DNA from: Cryptomeria japonica | Lineage: Eukaryota > Streptophyta > Pinopsida > Cupressales > Cupressaceae | Assembly (NCBI RefSeq): GCF_030272615.1 | Contig: NC_081405.1 | Location: 155,980,454 to 156,044,453, forward strand | Direction of reading: 5' to 3' | DNA length: 64,000 bases | Part shown: one piece after another, positions 23,665 to 32,421 of the stretch | Position numbering within the stretch: the stretch's first letter is position 1 | Layout: each line of letters starts with the position of its first letter | Translations under genes and position numbers: made by a program | Notes under the pieces: model-generated | Seen by the model: only the letters and a program-made list of their open reading frames with translations | What the model was told of the DNA's origin: nothing | Database searches by the model: none

Positions 23665-24398
23665 TGCAGCCATAATCTGGTGAGTCCTCAAAGAGAACAA
23701 ACCAGATCATGCAACAAGAGTAACACAATGGAAGAAAGGACAACACATTGAAAAATAATAGAATCAGATTTCTGCATCACCATAAATTCATCATAGATCA
23801 TCCGGCAATCTATCAGTTACATGCAGGCTAACAAGCCAGATTACAACCGGCAACCAACCGGTTATAGGCAAGCCAGGATACAATCCATCTGGATCTCTAA
23901 GGGACCTCCGAATTATCAATCATGTAACTAGGAACTCATAAACGTCTCCTGCCTACAAAAGATCTCATATTGTTATACTCTCCAAAACATATTTGGGTTG
24001 GCCACAAAAGATTACATTTACCAAGATAGGAAAATGAAATGTGTAAATAGGTCGGTCCTAAGAATGAAAGGAAATCCCTTTGAAAAAGAACAACCAAGGA
24101 GCACAGATCAATAGGAAGGTCAGCCAAGGACTCAGGATCATCGAGCAAGACCCCAAATAGATCCACACACCGAGAGATCACTCTGCACGAGAAGAAATCA
24201 ACAAATAGTCGTTAAGCCCAAAAACTGCTCCAGGAACCTAAAAAAGTTAAACCAAAAGCAACATCTCATTGGTAAAGAACCCAAAAGGACTGAAAATCTA
24301 TAATTAAGTAGAAGAACACGTGTGGAAACTGAAAATCTGATCCGCAATGAAAAGCAACCAACTACCGGAAGAAAACAAAAACAAAAACACTGAACTTG
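23665..24398 (-). repeat. Gypsy B right LTR, end missing (unit 2)
   Basis: It starts TGCAGCCATAATCTGG and loses similarity to the left LTR near GAACTTG at 24398, as in unit 1. The following 135 bp up to 24533 are the end of the duplicated segment. Confidence 0.75.
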
Positions 24399-24533
24399 TA
24401 AAGGCAAGCAATTTCAAACAAACCCTAGCTATGGTCATACTAAGTCTATCAATGGTAAGAGAAAAATGGTTTGTATGTCTTCTTAGAACAACCGTACAAT
24501 TTCCCTCCCCCCTCCTATTGACCTATCTGACAG

Positions 24534-25264
24534 TGAGCCTACTAAAGACAAGATCACCAACTCCTTATGTGAGTGCAAGTGACCTAGGCTAGCCAAATTA
24601 TCCGTGACAACCAAAATTGTTGAGGCCATTGAGAATTCTCCCCCAAAAGAGAAGAGTAATGATGAATTTGAGGATTCTACCTTCAATGAAACTGGTTTTG
24701 CAAGCAATGAGGAAACTCAAGATGACCCCTTGAATCTGGTTCTAGAGGACTCTCTATCCCATTGACCCTCAATGGAAAAATAACTAAACAAAGCTTTGGA
24801 AGGGATACATAATATTAAGGATTATGGGGATGATGATGTTTGGATGTTGAAGGAGACTTAAGGAATGCTATGATTTGTAGATGATTGTTGCGATGGTTCA
24901 AGACCTCGGTGCAAAAGTGGAGAACCTAGAGACACCTCAAAATTTCTTGGGATGTGAAAGAAATAGGGATTGGATTAGGAAGTTGGACAACGAATATCTA
25001 GGACCTGATAAAAATCAATTATTGCTTGATGCAAAAATGTGTTATGCTAGTTGTGGAAATTGTGAAAAAGATCAAGAGAAAGAAGAAGAGGAAAGGCCCT
25101 ACTATGATAGAGAGAGAAAGGACAAAGGGAAATAAGAACAATGACCTTCTTCTATGGGAGGAGGTATTAACAGACATGATCAATAATTTGAGCTATTTAG
25201 TTTAGTTCCCCTTATAGTTTCTTTTGTTGTTGTTTAGTCCAAAGTGCTCTGCTAATTCAATGAT
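24534..25264. other. Unassigned segment with a small open frame
   Basis: DNA right of the tandem duplication. A plus-strand frame of 84 codons at 24881-25135 (charged, ending EEEERPYYDRERKDKGK) and, upstream at about 24600-24760, another open stretch rich in E, S and N look like pieces of a decayed coding sequence, perhaps of a non-LTR element. I do not recognise the family, and stops interrupt every longer reading. Confidence 0.35.
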
Positions 25265-25600
25265 CAAATTATTGGAAGCCAAACACTTTAATTAAAAGAG
25301 CATATCTACCTAGATGCCAAGAAAATCATGAAGACCAAGTGACCATTAATATGAATTTGGAGTTTGGGATATGTGCAAAAGGCCAAATATTTAACACTTT
25401 CACAAGGATTAAAACATAAAGGAATGAGAGAAGGTTATATTGTGATATCTCAAATTTGTAATCTAGATAGAGTGCCTTGAAAAAGATATATGAGCAAAAA
25501 ACAAGGATGGTAAAGGCGCAAGACATGAGCCCTAGTTGAAGTATCTCTTGTTGATTATTGATTATTAAGGCTTCCAAATGTTGTAAAGAGTTAGAATGTT
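25265..25600. repeat. Diverged third copy lacking the solo LTR
   Basis: It matches 10795-11025 joined directly to about 12090-12170: shared blocks include GGATATGTGCAAAAGGCCAA, CCTTGAAAAAGATA-ATGAGC and AAGACATGAGCCCTAGTTGA. Where units 1 and 2 have the 1055 bp LTR between two GTAAG copies, this copy reads GGATGGTAAAGGCGCAAGAC (25506-25525), an unfilled site. Confidence 0.85.
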
Positions 25601-25829
25601 AGATTATATCTTTAGTATTTATCTTAACGAGAGTGAAAATAATGTTGATGTAAAGATTTTGCAAATAAAATGTGTATTCGTAAAAAAAATGTGAACGAGT
25701 ATAATATAGTTAGGACAATTTCACAAATGAAGCATGTGTAATCTAAAATATTTCTTTATTTTAGTGATAAGAAACATAATGGGGAAAGAATGATTTCATA
25801 AATGATACACATGCAATCTTTAATAAAAT
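25601..25829. repeat. Degenerate minisatellite, left part
   Basis: It contains diverged copies of a unit with the core TTCACAAATGAAACATGTGTAATCT (near 25661, 25718 and 25795), separated by AT-rich stretches such as TTTATTTTAGTGATAAGAAA. The array continues at 33643 on the other side of the retrotransposon that split it. Confidence 0.75.
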
Positions 25830-27050
25830 TGTAAAGCGGAAAATCGCGATCGAACCCTAGTTGCTCTCCCCTCTTCCAACTCCAAGGAGAGAGAAGGGAG
25901 ATTCACTAGGGTTGATGGTTTGCACTTAGGGGAGAGACTTTACATTCAAAAGAGGGGTTGAAACCCACAAGATCCAATCCCACATAATGCAAGATTGGAT
26001 GCTAAATGCGTTTCAAGGGTTATGACAGCAAGGCTACCCTCTTTTGTAAAGAATGTGCATAGAAGAATTAAGCTAGGAATGCATAGAAAGTGACAAAGAT
26101 TCGCTTTATAAACTGAGATAGGAATACAGTATGAAGCTGCAGACCTGGAATTAGCAGTAAAATGTCGATACGGCGCTGTCCTGCAAATTTGAGCAAAAGT
26201 TGTCGGGACGATGGCGCCCGGCGCCACGATCCTCCGAAAAATCCGCAAAACGAAGGGGGATCTGTTCGTCTCTGTACAAGGATTCCAGATCTTCAATTTC
26301 AGCCGTGTACCTGCAACCTACACACAGAAAAGTGAAGACGATTGGGGGGTTAGGGATTAGGGGTTTGCCATTAGGTCAAACCCCGGTTTTGGAATTAACC
26401 AAGAAATGAGCAAGTGCTGTGAATGTAAATGACTGTAAAACAAGTACTAATACCTTGTTCTAAGGATGTTTGTATACTTATGTGCGAAGGTTTAGATGTT
26501 GTTGTTTGTTGTATGTTGTAGTAGTATGTAGTAAGTGATCTCCTCTTCAATGGTTGAATCCTTGTCTTGAATGCAACACTTAGCCTTGAATGGAGACTTG
26601 AAATGATCAATTGCTTGAAGGAATGCTTGAATGCTTGAGTATAATTTCCATGCCTTTTCCATCATATCGAATGAAAGGGGAAAATGTAGTTTATATACTT
26701 GCCAATTAGGGTTAATAGACTGATTTTCCCGACCTTAGGCCGACCAGGAAAGATAATTTTCCAATTTGCAAACATAAAGACCCGAAGTCCAAAAGAGACC
26801 GGGCCCAAAATAGGACCCAGGGACCAGGACGCTGGGCGCCATGGTCCTGAAGGACCATGGCGCTGGGCGCTCTGGTCCCACCTCCCGGGACAACAGGGTG
26901 CAAAGGAGGTTTAGGCCAGGGTGCAAGAAAATGCAGTTTTCAGTGTCATAATCAGGTTTCGGGGTCTCCATTCAGGTTGCGTGTTGCGTCACCATCGTGA
27001 AGACCCAAATGCGGTCGAAATTGCAAGTGTCACAATTTTAGGACGCTACA
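25830..27050 (-). repeat. 3' LTR of the TR-GAG-like element
   Basis: Plus strand TGTAAAGCGGAAAATCGCG to AGGACGCTACA, 1221 bp, paired with 32422-33642 of the same length. It contains two GC-rich hairpins (26206-26232 and 26836-26863) in otherwise AT-rich DNA. I noticed on the order of twenty point differences between the two LTRs but no length change. Confidence 0.95.
26836..26863. other. GC-rich hairpin in LTR (left copy)
   Basis: Arms GCGCCATGGTCC and GGACCATGGCGC are perfectly complementary over 12 bp around a TGAA loop. A wider inverted repeat (GGGACCAG ... CTGGTCCC) encloses it. Confidence 0.9.
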
Positions 27051-27064
27051 TTTAGCCCCCACTT
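27051..27064 (-). other. Polypurine tract of the TR-GAG-like element
   Basis: The minus strand reads AGTGGGGGCTAAA directly before the LTR start TGTAGCGTCC. Its position and composition fit the plus-strand primer site. Confidence 0.75.
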
Positions 27065-27794
27065 TAGCGGGAGTATGTATGCTCATACTTCCGGTAAAGT
27101 ACAAGGAAACAACATTGAAAGACTTTCACCACGTTAAGGAGGCAAGATACACCAAGCCCCCAGTGGACTAAGGATCTTACGACTTCGATTGACAAAGTAA
27201 AAGGGAAGATCGTGAGGGAGAACCATGATTGTCAGTAGTAAGGTTCCCTCACTATGAGTCATGCAAGAAAGATATCAAAAATTTTCAAGGCAAAGCTAAA
27301 TTTGTCAAGAAATTTTCAAGTATCTTGAAAAGATATGAACGGGATGTATGCCCCCCTACATTAAAGCGATCGCACACGCCTCACCGGGGGTGATTGTTTT
27401 AATGTAGTGATACACATAAGAAATGAGAAAGGAAAGGAGCACGTTATCGCAAGGATTTAGCCCCCAAGTGTGAGATAAACCCAAGGATAATAGACACAAA
27501 ACACAAAGCACAAGGTGACTTTGCTTTCCTCGGGGTCAGTATGCTGTATGATAATTCATGTATATATATCATATGTATGTATGCATAATTGTTCTTCATT
27601 CCCCAATCAAGGAAGGTCACCTAGAAGAAGGGAACACATGTGTCTTTTGAGTCAAGATGAGAGAGATCGAGAGATCTCAATGCTTTGCATCATCCTCAAG
27701 TAGACAACACCAAGGACAACAAATAGAAGAATGAGAATAACGTATAGAAGAAGTAACACAAGAGAGGAGGAGAGAATCTGCTATGCTAATGTAA
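27065..27794 (-). other. 3' untranslated region of the TR-GAG-like element
   Basis: No coding region is recognised between the end of the gag frame and the polypurine tract. The polymerase genes of an autonomous relative would be expected here and are missing. Confidence 0.65.
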
Positions 27795-30700
27795 CTAGTC
27801 TAGCACGTCATCTACCCCCCGATCTTGCTGATCAATGTTTCGGGAAGGTAGGGAACACGCTAGAGGAGGAACATCCAACACAGCAGATGGAGCTATCACA
27901 AGATCCAAACAAGGGCTATGTTCATATCCCAAGCCGCGGTGTTTTTGTCTAGGAGCTAGGATAAGTGCTTTAGAAAATTCATTAGATAAATGGTTATCAA
28001 TATCAACAAGTTCATATTCACTGTCAGAAGCAAGAGAAGTAGCATTTTCATCATGAATAACATTTTCATCTATATCATCATCAAGATTTATAAAAATAGG
28101 ATCTTTAACTCGCACAGGATCAAGACCATCATGCATCTTATGTTTAGGAGATCTCGGCTCAATCGTCGGTTGAGGAGAAAATGGAATAATGCTTGTTGAA
28201 GGTGTTTTTGGAGATTGCAAAGTTTGAGAAGCAGCTGCCTGAGCTCTAAGACGACGCTTTCGTCGGCGTTCACGTGCAAAACGATTTCGTCTAGTCTTAG
28301 TTGGAAGTGAAGAAGATTGAGGAGGAGGAATGTTCTCATCCTTATCACTTGGGTGTTTAGGTTGTGGTCTCTTAGGCTGGATAATAGGAGAAGAAGAAGG
28401 TCTCTTCTCTCTATAAAAAGAAGGAGGAGGAACTCCTCCATATAAGGGAGGAATATTTGGTTTAGGAAGGAGACCAATTCCATCATGACGAGGAGGTATA
28501 GGTCTACTTTTAGGAAGTTTATTAGGCATAGACATAGTCACATCCATAGGGATGGGTTGGGAATCTTCTTGAGGAAAGACATTAGTTTTATCTTTCAAAG
28601 GAAGAACTTCCTTCTCAAGAATGATAGGGATATCAAGTTTAGGTGTTCTAGGTTCACTTAGAGATAGGATCATATCTGTTTTCCACTTTTGATAAGATTT
28701 GAAAAGATGATCACTTCGCGGAGGAAGAGATTGGAATTGTTTAGGCCAAAAGTAATCAATAGGAACGCTAGAAGCTCTTTCAGCTAGTTTAAAGAGACTA
28801 TGATTGATAGTAACAACTTCACCATTATGGGGAAATTTCAAGCACTTATGAATAGGAGAAGCAATAGCTTTCATGGAAGATAGCCAAGGATAGCCAAGCT
28901 TCACGCAAAATTGTTCGGATGAAGGAATAATAGCAAAGTTCACATCAAGGGATTTGTTATGGACCTCAATAGGCAATGTAATAGAACCAATTGCAGGAGA
29001 AGAAAATGCATCAAATAGTTTCACAATCACATCTGTTTTGTCATATATCACATGATTCAATTGCAAAGTAAAAAGAAATTCTTTAGTAATAACATTAACC
29101 ATGCACGAAGGATCAATAAGCACTCCATGGCAAGGTGTATTCTTGACTTTTGCAACTATGTATAAAGGACCATCAGGTGCCCTAATGGTTTCAGTGGAAT
29201 CAAATGTGATGGAAGGTTCTTTAGGGTTTTCTTGCTGCTCTACAAAGTTAATCACATTCGGAGTCATAGACACAAGACCATCAGATGAAAAAGAGGAATC
29301 ATTAGTCTCAATCGCATTAGAGGTATGAGAAGGTAATGGATCAATGAAAATCTGAAGATTTTGATTAGGAGGAGCTACAAATGTATTGCCTTTATCATTC
29401 ACTCCAGAAACAGAAATAGTATTATTATCAATCAAATCTTGAATTTTACCCTTTAAAGAAAAACATTTTTCAGTATCATGCCCAGGCTGACGATGAAATT
29501 GACAAAAAGCTTTGTTATCAAAATAAGGTGAAGTAATCTTTGCAGGATCAATTTGCCTTATAGGAGGAAGAGTAAGCACATTTTGTTTCAATAACTTATT
29601 CATAATACTATGCAATGATTCATTCAAAGGAGTATACTTTCTTTCTTTCTTGAAAAATTTAGAAATAGGAGGCACACCTGATGCTGCATTCACATTGTTG
29701 TTGATGATGTTTTCATTGAATTTGATGGAATCTCTGTTCGGTTTAAACTTTCCAAATGGTTGTTGACTGCTATCACCCTTATCACTCGGAGCCATAGGAT
29801 GTGATTGTTCCATTTGACTCACAGTCAGTTGATAATTGTGAAGAGTTGCACACAACTGTTGGAAAGAAGTAAAATCAGAAAACAGAAGTTTGTCTCGGAT
29901 ATCTTTTTGTAAATTAGAAATAAAGATTCTTTGAATATCATTGTCAGGCACTGGAAAAGAAATTTGAGCATACAAATGCTTATATCTACCAATGAAATCA
30001 GTCACTGTTTCTTTAACACCTTGTTTACAATGCATTAAATCAATCAAAGTAACTTTAGGGCTTATATTGTTTTGAAATTGTTGAATGAAAGCATTTGCAA
30101 GTTGTTCAAAAGAAGTAATAGAATAAGAAGGCAACGAGCAATACCATTGTAGGGCTTTGTCTCTTAATGTTCTAGTGAACAGTTTTGCAAGCAACCTTTG
30201 GTCATAAGCAAAATCGGTACATATTGTTTGAAAGGTCTTAACATGTGTTAGAGGATCACCCTTACCATTATAAAGCTCCAAATGTGGAATTTCAACATGT
30301 TTAGGGGGAATAGCTCGAACAATGTCAAGAGAAAGTGGGCTCGCAACATCAAATGTGGGCACACTAAACTTAGATTGATTCATAGAGGCAATTTGTTGCT
30401 GTAAAGAAGAGACAGTTTGTGCAAGATTGTTAATGGTCGCTTCGGTCGAAGAGTTCATATTAGACGTGTTAGATTGTGATGGAGGTGTTATGTTATTGAA
30501 AGAAGGTAAAGAGTAAGGTGGTGGGACCCTATGATAATTAGTCATAGGAGATGATTGGACAGGAGGAACACTACAAGGAGGAATGGAATGGTTAAATGAA
30601 TTGCCCCCTTGCGTCATGTTTATTTGCGGAGATGTAATAGGAACACTCATTGAAGGAATGAAAGAAGAAGTCAGATTGAATGAAGGGATAGGGTTAATTG

Positions 30701-31148
30701 AAGAAGAGGGATTTCCCCCATGACTAGTGATCATAGGGGGAATGTCTTGTATAGAAGTAGCCATTATGTTTGATGTAAAGGTAGGTATGCTAGCAATAGA
30801 AGTTGTCAAAGGAATAGAATGATTGACTTGTGTAGGAGGTTGTGTATAACCTAAAGATTCGGCACAGCTCTTCATAGGCATCACATTCGAATCCACAATG
30901 TGTGCAATACCACGCAAAATATCAATTCCATTCTTATCACTTTGAAGCATATGTTTTAGACCCTCAATTAAAGGAAGAGCTTGACTATCGGGATACTCAT
31001 GAGACATCCATTGGTGAAAATCGTCAAATTGATTATCCAATTTCGAAAGTTGTTCTACAGAAACCTCATGGAGAGCTTCTTCATCATTAGGAGGATTAGA
31101 GGAATTACCCATATCCTCGTTAAAAAGGCTATTCAAATTAGGTTCCAT
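27795..31148 (-). CDS. Gag plus degenerate protease protein, 1117 residues
   Basis: One uninterrupted frame from ATG 31148. Rough layout: N-terminal variable region with a long S/P/T/N-rich linker (residues ~110-260); a retrotransposon gag domain (~290-430; GKGDPLTHVKTFQTI, ALQWYCSLPSYSITSFEQLA, FIQQF); a C-x2-H-x4-H-x4-C motif at ~543 (CQFHRQPGHDTEKC); a retropepsin-like fold at ~660-790 in which the active site reads LIDPSC instead of D-[TSG]-G, followed by GYPWLSS and CLKFPHNGEVV; a proline-rich tail; an arginine-rich patch at ~953-976 (RRNRFARERRRKRRLRAQ); and a C-terminal RGLGYEHSPC. The gag and protease blocks line up with the Tat polyprotein here (CEFHKSKGHKTSNC, LIDGGAG, GRPWIHE, CIKFPHNGVEV). 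Gag function is likely preserved; the protease is probably inactive. Confidence 0.85.
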   Translation of the reverse strand: MEPNLNSLFNEDMGNSSNPPNDEEALHEVSVEQLSKLDNQFDDFHQWMSHEYPDSQALPLIEGLKHMLQSDKNGIDILRGIAHIVDSNVMPMKSCAESLGYTQPPTQVNHSIPLTTSIASIPTFTSNIMATSIQDIPPMITSHGGNPSSSINPIPSFNLTSSFIPSMSVPITSPQINMTQGGNSFNHSIPPCSVPPVQSSPMTNYHRVPPPYSLPSFNNITPPSQSNTSNMNSSTEATINNLAQTVSSLQQQIASMNQSKFSVPTFDVASPLSLDIVRAIPPKHVEIPHLELYNGKGDPLTHVKTFQTICTDFAYDQRLLAKLFTRTLRDKALQWYCSLPSYSITSFEQLANAFIQQFQNNISPKVTLIDLMHCKQGVKETVTDFIGRYKHLYAQISFPVPDNDIQRIFISNLQKDIRDKLLFSDFTSFQQLCATLHNYQLTVSQMEQSHPMAPSDKGDSSQQPFGKFKPNRDSIKFNENIINNNVNAASGVPPISKFFKKERKYTPLNESLHSIMNKLLKQNVLTLPPIRQIDPAKITSPYFDNKAFCQFHRQPGHDTEKCFSLKGKIQDLIDNNTISVSGVNDKGNTFVAPPNQNLQIFIDPLPSHTSNAIETNDSSFSSDGLVSMTPNVINFVEQQENPKEPSITFDSTETIRAPDGPLYIVAKVKNTPCHGVLIDPSCMVNVITKEFLFTLQLNHVIYDKTDVIVKLFDAFSSPAIGSITLPIEVHNKSLDVNFAIIPSSEQFCVKLGYPWLSSMKAIASPIHKCLKFPHNGEVVTINHSLFKLAERASSVPIDYFWPKQFQSLPPRSDHLFKSYQKWKTDMILSLSEPRTPKLDIPIILEKEVLPLKDKTNVFPQEDSQPIPMDVTMSMPNKLPKSRPIPPRHDGIGLLPKPNIPPLYGGVPPPSFYREKRPSSSPIIQPKRPQPKHPSDKDENIPPPQSSSLPTKTRRNRFARERRRKRRLRAQAAASQTLQSPKTPSTSIIPFSPQPTIEPRSPKHKMHDGLDPVRVKDPIFINLDDDIDENVIHDENATSLASDSEYELVDIDNHLSNEFSKALILAPRQKHRGLGYEHSPCLDLVIAPSAVLDVPPLACSLPSRNIDQQDRGVDDVLD

Positions 31149-31289
31149 CTCCTCAGTAGTTAAACCTCAGAAAGACTTAATTCTACGGCTTCGTCTAACG
31201 GGAATAGTGTAAGTAGGGCTTATTGTTGTCAAAACTCATGCACTAAAGAGAGAGAGAAGATTTTGAATTTAGAGGTAGCAATTTTCAGT

Positions 31290-32079
31290 AAAATCAGCCA
31301 ATCTTCTGGATTTAAGCTGTTAAATGCAATCATGACAGTCTCCCGAAATTTCAGAAAAAATGTCCGGGACCGTGGCGCTCGGAGTGCAACACGGTCCTTG
31401 CAAATTTTTTTGAAATTTGCAGGGATGAAAGGTATGATGATTTTAAAGCCAATCTGAAAAAATTGAGTGATTTTACGATCTGTAGATAGGCCAAATTAAA
31501 GTTGCAAATTCAAAATTGAACCCTATCAAGATTGTCGAAAAATGCAAAAATTTGAATTTTGAAAAAGAGAGGGAAACTGAAATTTTGAATTTTATGATTT
31601 TAGAAGGAATGTCAAGAGCAATGCAAATTTTGAAATTTAAAAATTGACTCAATTTCACGCAAAATTCAATTTTGAAAGCGGAAATCAAAGTTGTTGTAAT
31701 TAAGCACTTAATTTCAAAAGTCACAAATTGCAAAAATTTAAATAAAGCACTGAGATTTTCAATGAATGCAAACAAAATTTTCAGATTTAGGACAATGCGA
31801 ACACAATTTTGACACAAAATTTCAATTTCGATGATTTTTGAATGATTAGAAGCGTTAGTCCAAGCAATCACAAGACCAACTTTGACTGTAATTTTGAAGG
31901 TGTTAGAATTGATAAAATCAGCCAAAATTCTGGATTTTAGCAGGAAAATACAGTAAGATCTTGCTCCCGAAATTTCGAAAAAAATGTCGGGGACGATGGC
32001 GCTCGGAGTGCACACGGTCCTCGCAACTTTTTTCCAAATTTTCAGGGATGAAAGATATTGTGATTTTATTGCGGAATCC
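31290..32079 (-). repeat. Pair of ~165 bp direct repeats in leader
   Basis: 31290-31455 and 31914-32079 are diverged direct copies about 624 bp apart. Each contains a hairpin starting GGAC and ending CACGGTCC (31367-31397 with perfect 8 bp ends GGACCGTG/CACGGTCC; 31991-32020 imperfect) that resembles the LTR hairpin at 26206-26232. Confidence 0.8.
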
Positions 32080-32255
32080 AAAGTTACAGCTGATTTGGAG
32101 ATGTTTTGATCAATGAAATTGTCGGACAAAGGTTGAATCAAGAGGGTTTCAAAAATTAGGGTTTTAACACTTAACCACTTAATTTTGAAAATTAAAGCAC
32201 AAATATGAATTGATAATTTGTCATAGAAGGGTAGATCTGAAGCAAGCATTAACAT
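31473..32255 (-). CDS. Hypothetical leader open frame, 260 codons
   Basis: An unbroken minus-strand frame lies between the primer-binding site and gag, in the same orientation as gag. The predicted protein is hydrophobic and rich in I, L, F and K, without a domain I recognise. An open run this long is unlikely in AT-rich DNA by simple chance, although internal repeats and biased AAATTT-type words could favour it. Tat-lineage relatives such as Ogre elements are known to carry an extra frame before gag, which makes a gene possible. No start context or homolog supports it. Confidence 0.35.
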   Translation of the reverse strand: MLMLASDLPFYDKLSIHICALIFKIKWLSVKTLIFETLLIQPLSDNFIDQNISKSAVTLDSAIKSQYLSSLKIWKKVARTVCTPSAIVPDIFFEISGARSYCIFLLKSRILADFINSNTFKITVKVGLVIAWTNASNHSKIIEIEILCQNCVRIVLNLKILFAFIENLSALFKFLQFVTFEIKCLITTTLISAFKIEFCVKLSQFLNFKICIALDIPSKIIKFKISVSLSFSKFKFLHFSTILIGFNFEFATLIWPIYRS

Positions 32256-32400
32256 TTAGACATTTCACAAGCTTAATTACTAAAAAGAAAATTTAGGGTT
32301 TTTATGCAATTAACCTCTAAAATTTTGCAAAAGATCAAACATGGAAATGTAATCAAGGAATCCAATTTTCAGATCTAACTATGAATAATCAGAAAGGATG

Positions 32401-32418
32401 TTCACGTCGGGTTCACCA
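32401..32418 (-). other. Primer-binding site of the TR-GAG-like element
   Basis: The minus strand reads TGGTGAACCCGACGTGAA, three bases after the LTR end at 32422. The TGG start (complement of tRNA CCA) and position fit; I cannot name the tRNA. The Tat element has TGGCACGCCCGGTGGGAC at the same place. Confidence 0.75.
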
Positions 32419-32421
32419 AAA

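Larger units (their letters stand above)
19799..24398 (-). mobile_element. Gypsy B derivative without polymerase (unit 2)
   Basis: Duplicate of the element at 12476-17059 with the same structure and lesions. LTRs are at 19799-21604 and 23665 to about 24398, with about 2.06 kb of internal DNA coding only for gag-protease. Confidence 0.85.
17195..24533. repeat. Tandem segmental duplication, unit 2
   Basis: It is collinear with 9961-17194 along its whole length, with scattered point differences. It is about 105 bp longer. Most of this is one additional 96 bp minisatellite unit near 19481-19576, plus 17 bp in the MITE-like insertion. Shared insertions with identical target sites show that the solo LTR, gypsy B and the MITE all predate the duplication. 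Confidence 0.93.
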
